From Streptomyces sp. NRRL F-5727 (lineage in GTDB: Bacteria; Actinomycetota; Actinomycetes; Streptomycetales; Streptomycetaceae), in NCBI RefSeq assembly GCF_000719555.1, contig NZ_JOGX01000066.1:1-33102 (forward strand): 33,102 nucleotides of DNA, given 5' to 3'. The stretch's first letter is position 1, and each line of letters starts with the position of its first letter. This document shows positions 7,915 to 15,190 of the stretch, in pieces. The notes under the pieces are model-generated. The model was not told where the DNA came from and made no database searches. It saw only the letters and a list, made by a program, of their open reading frames with translations. The translations under genes and the position numbers were made by a program.

Positions 7915-8132
7915 CCCGGGGCGCACGGTGACCGGCGGCCGGAGGCCCGTACGAGCTCTTCCCCGAAGACCCGGACGAGGTCCCTCAGGGGTCGCCCCTA
8001 CGGGGCCGGGCGTCCGGAGGCCGGGGAGCGCCGTCCGAAGATCGGGGTCTCCTCCGGGGGCCGGACCCTGGTCTCGGGGGCGGCGGCCGACCATACTGGT
8101 CTGCGCACGTGTTCGAGGAGGGGGAGCGCAGG
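7915..8132 (+). promoter_or_regulatory. Upstream region of the orphan ABC ATPase
   Basis: This 218-bp gap holds a -10-like CATACT at 8092-8097, which would start transcription near 8104. GAGGGGGAG at about 8117-8125 serves as ribosome site for the GTG at 8133. Nothing else stands out. Confidence 0.4.
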
Positions 8133-8861
8133 GTGAGCGAGAACAGCACGCGGTCCGCGACGGCCGTCGCCGAGGACCCCGCCACGGGGCCGATGATCCG
8201 GGTGGAGGGCCTGCGCCGCACCTTCGGCGAGGGCGAGGCCGCCGTCCACGCCCTCAAGGGCGTCTCCTTCGAGGTCTCCCGAGGCGAGCTGGTCGCCCTC
8301 AAGGGCCGCTCCGGCTCCGGCAAGACCACCCTGCTCAACCTGGTCGGCGGCCTCGACAGCGCCGACGGCGGCCGGATCGTCATCGACGGCACCGACCTCT
8401 CCACCCTCGGCGAGAGCGGCCTCCTGGAGCTGCGCCGGGACCGGATCGGCTTCATCTTCCAGTCCTTCGGCCTGCTGCCCATCCTCTCCGCCGCCGAGAA
8501 CGTCGGCGTCCCGCTGCGGCTGCGCGACGCGGACCCCGCCGAGCGGGAGGAACGGGTCGCCCTGCTCCTCGCCCTGGTCGGCCTCGCCGACCACGCCAAC
8601 CAGCGCCCCGGCGAGCTCTCCGGCGGCCAGCAGCAGCGGGTCGCCATCGCCCGCGCCCTCGCCAACAAGCCGGCCCTGCTCATCGCCGACGAGCCGACCG
8701 GCCAGCTCGACGCCGAGACCGGCCTCGCCGTCATGGAACTGCTCCGGGCCGTGGTCCGCAGCGAGGGCTGCACCGCCCTCGTCGCCACCCACGACCACCA
8801 GCTCCTCGGCCTCGCCGACCGGGTCCTCGAACTCCGCGACGGCGAGATAGCCGAAGGCTGA
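8133..8861 (+). CDS. ABC transporter ATP-binding protein, MacB/LolD type, orphan
   Basis: 242 aa. The GTG at 8133 is chosen because GAGGGGGAG lies about 8 nt upstream; an in-frame GTG at 8109 has no ribosome site. Walker A GRSGSGKTT (58-66), Q-loop FQSFGLLP, signature LSGGQQQRVAIARAL, Walker B LLIADEPTG and switch THDH are all intact. The sequence resembles the MacB/LolD/FtsE branch, whose partners are FtsX-like permeases for lipoproteins, peptides or signalling. No permease lies within several kb on either side, so its membrane partner must be encoded elsewhere. It is separate from the KdpD gene, 111 bp downstream, which has its own promoter. Confidence 0.88.
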   Translation: MSENSTRSATAVAEDPATGPMIRVEGLRRTFGEGEAAVHALKGVSFEVSRGELVALKGRSGSGKTTLLNLVGGLDSADGGRIVIDGTDLSTLGESGLLELRRDRIGFIFQSFGLLPILSAAENVGVPLRLRDADPAEREERVALLLALVGLADHANQRPGELSGGQQQRVAIARALANKPALLIADEPTGQLDAETGLAVMELLRAVVRSEGCTALVATHDHQLLGLADRVLELRDGEIAEG

Positions 8862-8943
8862 GCCCACCCGCGACCGGCCGGCGCCGGGACACGCATCAGA
8901 ATCACGTCAATACCGCGCCGGGGTGTTCCTCCGCGTGCGGAAT

Positions 8944-8966
8944 GTCCGATCAGCCGGACGTATGGT
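8944..8966 (+). promoter_or_regulatory. Leaderless kdpD promoter with inverted repeat
   Basis: TATGGT (8961-8966, TAnnnT type) is followed by 6 nt and then the ATG at 8973, with no ribosome site. An inverted repeat GTCCG/CGGAC (8944-8948 and 8955-8959) lies just upstream, between the expected -35 and -10, and could be an operator. Confidence 0.5.
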
Positions 8967-8972
8967 CGGTCC

Positions 8973-11516
8973 ATGGGACGTGGCAAGCTTCGGATCTACC
9001 TCGGCGCGGCACCCGGCGTCGGCAAGACGTACGCGATGCTCGCCGAGGCCCACCGCAGGGTGGAGCGCGGCACCGACTGCGTCGTCGGCTTCGTGGAGCA
9101 CCACGGCCGGCCGCGCACCGAGGTGCTGCTGCACGGCCTGGAGACCGTGCCCCGCCGCACCGTCGAGTACCGGGGCACCTCCTTCACCGAGATGGACGTC
9201 GACGCCGTCCTCGCCCGCCGCCCCGCCGTCGCCCTGGTCGACGAACTCGCCCACAGCAACGTCCCCGGCTCCCGGAACCCCAAGCGCTGGCAGGACGTCG
9301 CCGAACTCCTCGCCGCCGGCATCGACGTCGTCTCCACCGTCAACATCCAGCACCTCGAATCGCTCGGCGACGTCGTCGAGGCGATCACCGGCGTCCGCCA
9401 GCAGGAGACCGTCCCCGACGAGGTGGTCCGCCGCGCCGACCAGATCGAACTGGTCGACATGTCGCCCGAGGCGCTGCGCCGCCGGATGGCCCACGGCAAC
9501 GTCTACACCCCCGACAAGGTCGACGCCGCCCTCTCCAACTACTTCCGCCCCGGCAACCTCACCGCCCTGCGCGAGCTGGCCCTGCTGTGGACCGCCGACC
9601 GGGTCGACGAGTACCTGCGCCGCTACCGGGGCGAGCACAACATCCGCTCCACCTGGCAGGCCCGCGAGCGGATCGTCGTCGGCCTCACCGGCGGCCCCGA
9701 GGGCCGCACCCTGATACGCCGCGCCACCCGGCTCGCCGAGAAGGGCGCCGGCGGCGAGGTGCTGGCCGTCTACATCGCCCGCAGCGACGGCCTCACCGCC
9801 GCCTCGCCCAAGGAGCTGGCCGTCCAGCGCACCCTCGTCGAGGACCTCGGCGGCACCTTCCACCACGTCGTGGGCGACGACATACCGACCGCCCTCCTGG
9901 ACTTCGCCCGCGGGGTGAACGCCACCCAGATCGTCCTCGGCTCCAGCCGCCGCCGCACCTGGCAGTACGTCCTCGGCCCCGGCGTCGGCCAGACCGTCGC
10001 CCGCGACTCCGGCCCCGACCTGGACGTCCACATCGTCACCCACGGCGAGGTCGCCAAGGGCCGCGGCCTCCCGGTCGCGCGCGGCGCCCGCCTCGGCCGC
10101 TCCCGGATCCTCGGCGGCTGGCTCGTCGGCGTCGCCGGCCCCGTCGCGCTCGCCCTGCTCCTCACCCACACCGACGCCGACCTCGGCCTCGCCAACGACA
10201 TGCTGCTCTTCCTGGCGCTCACCGTCGGCGCGGCGCTGCTCGGCGGCTTCCTGCCGGCGCTCGCCTCGGCGGCCGCCGGCTCCCTGCTGCTCAACTGGTT
10301 CTTCACCCCGCCGATCCACCGGATCACCATCGCCGACCCGCTGAACATCGTCGCCATCGCGGTCTTCTTCGGCGTCGCCATGGCCGTCGCCTCCGTCGTC
10401 GACCTCGCCGCCCGCCGCACCCAGCAGGCCGCCCGGCTGCGCGCCGAGTCCGAGGTGCTCTCCTACCTCGCCGGCAGCGTGCTGCGCGGCGAGACCAGCC
10501 TCGACGCCCTCCTCGAACGGGTCCGCGAGACCTTCTCCATGGAGTCCGTCGCCCTCCTCGAACGGGCCGACGGCGCCGAGCCGTGGGTCCGGGCCGCCGC
10601 CGTCGGGCCCCACCCGGCCGCCCGGCCCGAGGACGCCGACGTGGACATGCCGGTCGGCGACCACCTCGCGCTCGCCCTCAGCGGCCGGGTGCTGCCCGCC
10701 GAGGACCGCCGGGTGCTCGGCGCCTTCGCCGCCCAGGCGGCCGTCGTGCTCGACCGGCAGCGGCTGGTCGGCGAGGCCGAGGAGGCCCGCAAGCTCGCCG
10801 AGGGCAACAAGATCCGCACCTCCCTGCTCGCGGCCGTCAGCCACGACCTGCGCACCCCGCTCGCCGGCATCAAGGCGTCCGTCTCCTCGCTCCGCTCCGA
10901 CGACGTCGAGTGGTCCGAGGAGGACCGGGCCGAACTCCTCGAGGGCATCGAGGCCGGCGCCGACCGCCTCGACCACCTCGTCGGCAACCTCCTCGACATG
11001 TCCCGCCTCCAGACCGGCACCGTCACCCCCCTCATCCGCGCCGTCGACCTCGACGAGGTCGTCCCCATGGCCCTCGGCGGCGTCCCGGACGGCAGCGCCG
11101 AGGCGGACATCCCCGAGACCCTGCCCATGGTCGAGGTCGACAAGGGCCTCCTGGAGCGGGCCGTCGCCAACATCGTCGAGAACGCCGTCAAGTACAGCCC
11201 CGACGGCGTCCCCGTCGCCGTCGGCGCCAGCGTCCTCGGCGACCGCGTCGAGCTCCGCGTGGTCGACCGCGGCCCCGGCGTCCCCGACGAGTCCAAGGAC
11301 GGCATCTTCGAGCCCTTCCAGCGCTTCGGCGACGCCCCGCGCGGCTCCGGCGTCGGTCTCGGCCTCGCCGTCGCCCGCGGCTTCGTGGAGGCCATGGGCG
11401 GCACCCTCAGCGCCGAGGACACCCCCGGCGGCGGCCTGACCATGGTCCTCACCCTGCGCGCCGCCGCCGGGGGAGCCCCGCCGCCGGCCGAACTGCCGGC
11501 CCACGCGGTGACCTGA
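8973..11516 (+). CDS. kdpD: KdpD-like osmosensitive K+ sensor histidine kinase
   Basis: 847 aa, full length. The N-terminal KdpD domain (1-215) has Walker A GAAPGVGKT (11-19) and the VDELAHSNVPGSRNPKRWQDV block. A universal-stress-like domain (about 231-358) follows with GSSRRRTW. Four membrane helices (about 379-477, DUF4118) come next, then a GAF-like region (about 490-600). The kinase core has AVSHDLRTPL (His624), N-box NIVENAVKYS and GVGLGLAVA. KdpD senses K+/osmotic conditions, and in other Gram-positives its stress-like domain binds c-di-AMP. kdpE follows after 73 bp. No kdpFABC pump genes are adjacent, so its targets are elsewhere or are the K+ genes a few kb downstream. Confidence 0.92.
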   Translation: MGRGKLRIYLGAAPGVGKTYAMLAEAHRRVERGTDCVVGFVEHHGRPRTEVLLHGLETVPRRTVEYRGTSFTEMDVDAVLARRPAVALVDELAHSNVPGSRNPKRWQDVAELLAAGIDVVSTVNIQHLESLGDVVEAITGVRQQETVPDEVVRRADQIELVDMSPEALRRRMAHGNVYTPDKVDAALSNYFRPGNLTALRELALLWTADRVDEYLRRYRGEHNIRSTWQARERIVVGLTGGPEGRTLIRRATRLAEKGAGGEVLAVYIARSDGLTAASPKELAVQRTLVEDLGGTFHHVVGDDIPTALLDFARGVNATQIVLGSSRRRTWQYVLGPGVGQTVARDSGPDLDVHIVTHGEVAKGRGLPVARGARLGRSRILGGWLVGVAGPVALALLLTHTDADLGLANDMLLFLALTVGAALLGGFLPALASAAAGSLLLNWFFTPPIHRITIADPLNIVAIAVFFGVAMAVASVVDLAARRTQQAARLRAESEVLSYLAGSVLRGETSLDALLERVRETFSMESVALLERADGAEPWVRAAAVGPHPAARPEDADVDMPVGDHLALALSGRVLPAEDRRVLGAFAAQAAVVLDRQRLVGEAEEARKLAEGNKIRTSLLAAVSHDLRTPLAGIKASVSSLRSDDVEWSEEDRAELLEGIEAGADRLDHLVGNLLDMSRLQTGTVTPLIRAVDLDEVVPMALGGVPDGSAEADIPETLPMVEVDKGLLERAVANIVENAVKYSPDGVPVAVGASVLGDRVELRVVDRGPGVPDESKDGIFEPFQRFGDAPRGSGVGLGLAVARGFVEAMGGTLSAEDTPGGGLTMVLTLRAAAGGAPPPAELPAHAVT

Positions 11517-11589
11517 CCCCGCGCCCGTACGTACCAGCAGAGCAGCAGCCCGCACCCGCCCCCGTACAGCAGAAGGAAGGCCCCCACAC

Positions 11590-12276
<687 letters not shown>

Positions 12277-12283
12277 TACGGGC

Positions 12284-12301
12284 CGCCTCCGGCCGGAGGC
12301 G
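12284..12301 (+). terminator. Short hairpin after kdpE
   Basis: CGCCTCC/GGAGGCG with loop GGCC forms a 7-bp stem 7 bp after kdpE. It is a plausible but modest terminator ahead of the next promoter. Confidence 0.5.
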
Positions 12302-12308
12302 TGGCCGG

Positions 12309-12314
12309 TACGCT
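12309..12314 (+). promoter_or_regulatory. -10 element of a leaderless OB-fold gene
   Basis: TACGCT, then 7 nt, then the ATG at 12322. This is the same TAnnnT-N6/8-start arrangement as at the kdpD, thioesterase and KimA-like genes. Confidence 0.6.
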
Positions 12315-12321
12315 TTCAGGT

Positions 12322-12720
12322 ATGAGTGCTGCACCCCGTACCGACAAGCCGGCAGGCCGGTTCCGCCGGATGCTCGACCGGCTCTCCTCCTCGCCGGAGG
12401 ACCTGGAGTCGGAGGAGCTCCAGGAGGACACGGCGGCCTCGGGCTGCACCCGGATCTCGGACTGTTCCGACCGCCAGATCGTCAAGGTGACTGGTACCTT
12501 GCGCACGGTCACGCTGCGCCCCCGCGCCGGTGTCCCCGCCCTGGAGGCCGAGCTCTTCGACGGCACGGCGCCGCTCGACGTCGTCTGGCTGGGCCGCCGC
12601 TCCATCGTGGGCATCGAGCCGGGCCGCAAGCTGATCGCCTCCGGCCGGATCTCCATGAGCCACGGCCGGCGGGTCCTCTTCAACCCCAAATACGAGCTCC
12701 GACCGCTCGGACAGGAGTAG
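12322..12720 (+). CDS. OB-fold nucleic acid-binding domain protein
   Basis: 132 aa. The ATG fits the leaderless promoter; an in-frame GTG at 12301 would lie upstream of the -10 element. The N-terminal third is basic then acidic (RFRRMLDRL...EDLESEELQED). Residues about 48-130 form an OB-fold-like run of beta strands: RQIVKVTGTLRTVTL, ALEAELFDGTAPLDVVWLG, GRKLIASGRISMS. OB folds bind nucleic acid or small ligands; no more specific role can be given. The stop is 3 bp before the next start, so it is coupled to the DUF3159 gene. Confidence 0.75.
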   Translation: MSAAPRTDKPAGRFRRMLDRLSSSPEDLESEELQEDTAASGCTRISDCSDRQIVKVTGTLRTVTLRPRAGVPALEAELFDGTAPLDVVWLGRRSIVGIEPGRKLIASGRISMSHGRRVLFNPKYELRPLGQE

Positions 12721-12723
12721 CCG

Positions 12724-13470
12724 GTGACGTCCGTCGACAAGCCGACCACCGCACCGCCGACCCCGGACCAGAACGCCCGGACCGACAAGGCGGTGACCGA
12801 GGCCGCGCTCTTCGAGGCGTTCGGCGGCGTCCGGGGCATGGTCGAGACGGTCCTGCCCGGACTGCTCTTCGTCACGATCTACACGATCAACAAGGACCTG
12901 AAGAGCTCGGCCATCGCGGCGCTCGCCGTCTCCCTGCTGCTCGTCGTCGTCCGGCTCGTCCGCCGTGACACCGTCAAGCACGCCTTCAGCGGCGTCTTCG
13001 GCGTCGGCTTCGGCGTCGTCTTCGCGATGATGACCGGCAACGCCAAGGACTTCTACCTCCCCGGCATGCTGTACACCCTGGGCCTCGGCCTCGCGTACAT
13101 CATCACCACGCTCGCCGGCGTGCCGCTGATCGGCCTCATCCTCGGCCCGGTCTTCAAGGAGAACCTCTCCTGGCGGACCCGGAACCCGGGACGGAAGAAG
13201 GCGTACGCCAAGGCCAGCTGGGCCTGGGGCCTCATCCTGCTCGCCAAGTGCGCGATCCTCTTCCCGCTCTACTGGTGGGCCGACACCACCCAGCTCGGCT
13301 GGGTCCTCGTGGCGCTGAAGATCCCGCCCTTCCTGCTCGCCGTCTACCTGACCTGGGTCTTCCTCGCCAAGGCGCCGCCGCCGATCGACGTCTTCGCCGA
13401 GATGGAGGCGGAGGAGAAGGCCGAGCGGGAGCGCAAGGCGGCCGCCGCCGCCCGCACCCCCGAGGAGTGA
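12724..13470 (+). CDS. DUF3159 family integral membrane protein
   Basis: 248 aa from a GTG. The N-terminus is polar (1-25), then comes ALFEAFGGVRGMVETVLPGLLFVTIYT, characteristic of DUF3159. About five or six membrane helices follow (roughly 45-60, 64-80, 92-105, 116-150, 166-190 and 195-215), with a charged C-terminal tail rich in Glu/Arg/Ala. The family is actinobacterial and of unknown function, sometimes described as distantly like intracellular septation protein A. Pairing with an OB-fold gene and proximity to the trkA genes suggest an envelope role, which is speculation. Confidence 0.85.
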   Translation: MTSVDKPTTAPPTPDQNARTDKAVTEAALFEAFGGVRGMVETVLPGLLFVTIYTINKDLKSSAIAALAVSLLLVVVRLVRRDTVKHAFSGVFGVGFGVVFAMMTGNAKDFYLPGMLYTLGLGLAYIITTLAGVPLIGLILGPVFKENLSWRTRNPGRKKAYAKASWAWGLILLAKCAILFPLYWWADTTQLGWVLVALKIPPFLLAVYLTWVFLAKAPPPIDVFAEMEAEEKAERERKAAAAARTPEE

Positions 13471-13561
13471 CCGACCCGGGTACCCGTGGCCGTCTCCGGT
13501 ACGCGTGACCGACTCCGGCACGTGTGACCGTCTCCGGTACGCGTGACCGACTCCGGTACGA
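13467..13561. repeat. Five 19-bp tandem repeats (38-bp higher-order unit)
   Basis: Units begin at 13467, 13486, 13505, 13524 and 13543. The consensus is GTGACCGWCTCCGGTACGC. The first unit is diverged and contains the DUF3159 stop codon. Units 2/4 carry T and units 3/5 carry A at the same position, so a 38-bp pair appears to have been duplicated. The array ends directly against the terminator hairpin. It looks like a variable-number tandem repeat. Confidence 0.85.
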
Positions 13562-13562
13562 C

Positions 13563-13599
13563 GAAGGGCCCGGGACCGTCAGACGGTCCCGGGCCCTTC
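13563..13599. terminator. Bidirectional hairpin terminator
   Basis: Perfect 17-bp stem (13563-13579 with 13583-13599) with loop CAG, between the convergent DUF3159 and trkA genes. Confidence 0.88.
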
Positions 13600-13612
13600 C
13601 GCGTACCCCTGC

Positions 13613-14287
13613 CTACTCCGCCGGCTCCCGGCGGACCTGGAGCAGCTCCTCCAGCTGCTCCTCACGGGCCTGCGCCGCCACGAACAGCAGCTCGTCGCCG
13701 GCCTCCAGGGTCTCCTCGGCGCTCGGCGTCAGCACCCGCGAACCGCGGATGATCGTCACCAGCGAGGTGTCCTGCGGCCAGGCGATCTCGCCCACCTGCG
13801 TCCCCGCCATCGCCGACTCCGGCGGCAGCGTCAGCTCCACCAGGTTCGCGTCGCCGTGGCTGAAGCGGAGCAGCCGGACCAGGTCGCCGACGCTCACCGC
13901 CTCCTCCACCAGGGCCGACATCAGACGCGGGGTCGAGACGGCCACGTCCACGCCCCACGCCTCGTTGAACAGCCACTCGTTCTTCGGGTTGTTCACCCGG
14001 GCGACCACCCGCGGCACGCCGTACTCGGTCTTCGCCAGCAGCGACACGACCAGGTTCACCTTGTCGTCGCCGGTCGCCGCGATGACCACGTTGCAGCGCT
14101 GCAACGCCGCCTCGTCCAGCGAGGTGATCTCACAGGCGTCGGCCAGCAGCCACTCCGCCTGCGGCACCCGCTCCACCGAGATGGCGGTCGGCGCCTTGTC
14201 GATGAGCAGGACCTCGTGGCCGTTCTCCAGGAGCTCGCCCGCGATGGAACGGCCCACCGCACCCGCGCCCGCAATCGCGACCCGCAT
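13613..14287 (-). CDS. TrkA-family K+ channel/transporter regulator (second of pair)
   Basis: 224 aa starting at an ATG that overlaps the upstream trkA stop (TGATG). A Rossmann RCK_N domain comes first: MRVAIAGAGAVGRSIA gives the GxGxxG loop, and LLIDK supplies the acidic ligand of NAD(H). CNVVIAATGDDKVN and VVARVNNPKNEWLF follow. An RCK_C domain (about 135-215) has LVELTLPPESAMAG and LTPSAEETLEAGDELLFVA. TrkA proteins gate K+ transporters in response to NAD(H), ATP or c-di-AMP. No TrkH/KtrB partner is present; the divergent KimA-like transporter is the nearest K+ carrier. Two different TrkA proteins in one operon suggest a hetero-oligomeric ring. Confidence 0.88.
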   Translation of the reverse strand: MRVAIAGAGAVGRSIAGELLENGHEVLLIDKAPTAISVERVPQAEWLLADACEITSLDEAALQRCNVVIAATGDDKVNLVVSLLAKTEYGVPRVVARVNNPKNEWLFNEAWGVDVAVSTPRLMSALVEEAVSVGDLVRLLRFSHGDANLVELTLPPESAMAGTQVGEIAWPQDTSLVTIIRGSRVLTPSAEETLEAGDELLFVAAQAREEQLEELLQVRREPAE

Positions 14288-14955
14288 CAGTGACCGCCCT
14301 CCTCGGGACCCTCGGCGAAGGCCGCCTCGACCTTCGTGATCTCGTCCACCCGCATCATCACGTGGACCAGGTCCCCCTCCTGGAGGACCGTCTGCGAGGT
14401 GGGGATGATCGCCTCGCCCAGCCGGGTCAGGAAGGCGACCCGCACCCCGGTCTCGTCCTGCAGCCGGCTGATCTTGTGACCGATCCACGCGGGCGAGGTG
14501 TGCACCTCGGCGAGCTGCACGCCGCCGCTCGGGTCGCTCCACAGCGGCTCCGCGCCCGAGGGCAGCAGCCGGCGCAGCATCTGGTCGGCGGTCCAGCGGA
14601 CCGTCGCCACGGTCGGGATGCCCAGGCGCTGGTAGACCTCGGCGCGCCGCGGGTCGTAGATCCGCGCCGCCACGTTCTCGATGCCGAACATCTCGCGGGC
14701 CACCCGGGCCGCGATGATGTTGGAGTTGTCCCCGCTGCTCACCGCGGCGAAGGCGCCGGCCTCCTCGATCCCCGCCTCACGGAGCGTGTCCTGGTCGAAG
14801 CCCACGCCCGTGACGCGCCGCCCGCCGAAACCGGAGCCGAGACGGCGGAAAGCCGTCGGGTCCTGGTCGACGACGGCGACCGTGTGGCCCTGCTGCTCCA
14901 GGGTCTGCGCGAGAGCGGCTCCCACTCGCCCGCAGCCCATGATGACGATGTGCAC
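14287..14955 (-). CDS. TrkA-family K+ channel/transporter regulator (first of pair)
   Basis: 222 aa. The GTG at 14955 is preferred (MHIVIMGCGRVGAALAQ, Rossmann loop at the N-terminus as usual, purine-rich GGGG upstream). An in-frame GTG at 14973 would overlap its only ribosome site. The RCK_N domain contains VAVVDQD and AVSSGDNSNIIAARVAR. The RCK_C domain (about 125-215) contains VQLAEVHTSPAWIG and LQEGDLVHVMM. It is translationally coupled to the second trkA gene and divergent from the KimA-like gene, with 235 bp between starts. Confidence 0.88.
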   Translation of the reverse strand: MHIVIMGCGRVGAALAQTLEQQGHTVAVVDQDPTAFRRLGSGFGGRRVTGVGFDQDTLREAGIEEAGAFAAVSSGDNSNIIAARVAREMFGIENVAARIYDPRRAEVYQRLGIPTVATVRWTADQMLRRLLPSGAEPLWSDPSGGVQLAEVHTSPAWIGHKISRLQDETGVRVAFLTRLGEAIIPTSQTVLQEGDLVHVMMRVDEITKVEAAFAEGPEEGGH

Positions 14956-15190
14956 GTCCCCGTTACCCCGCACTCCTGATCGCCTTGCTGACCTGCGAAA
15001 ACACCCTGCTCACAACTTTCCTCGCCCGATCGGCCCGGGCCGCGGCGGGCAACGCCCTGCCGGGTTGCCCGGTCCGAGCTTAAGCGGCAACGCTGGCCGG
15101 GACCGCATCCGAGGTGATACTCAGGGAGATTCGGTGCCGATCGGGGGTGCCGGTGCGCGTGGCTCTTTTCGAACGCTTACGATCCTCTGC
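14956..15190. promoter_or_regulatory. Divergent trkA / KimA-like control region
   Basis: The 235-bp region holds a rightward -10 element TACGAT (15178-15183) placed 7 nt before the GTG at 15191, so the transporter mRNA is likely leaderless. An inverted repeat GGGCAAC (15047-15053) / GTTGCCC (15064-15070) sits near the centre and could be an operator shared by both directions. No promoter could be fixed for the trkA side. Confidence 0.5.

Noticed and set aside
8109..8132. Earlier GTG start for the ABC ATPase
   Set aside because: There is no ribosome site before 8109, and the purine-rich GAGGGGGAG fits the GTG at 8133. A leaderless start at 8109 is not fully excluded.
13613..14542. Longer second TrkA starting inside the first trkA gene
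   Set aside because: The extension is out of frame with the upstream trkA gene and low-complexity. The ATG at 14287 gives the canonical Rossmann N-terminus and a TGATG overlap.
14956..15190. c-di-AMP (ydaO-type) riboswitch upstream of the KimA-like gene
   Set aside because: The predicted transcript is leaderless and the region lacks the conserved riboswitch core, although Bacillus kimA has one.
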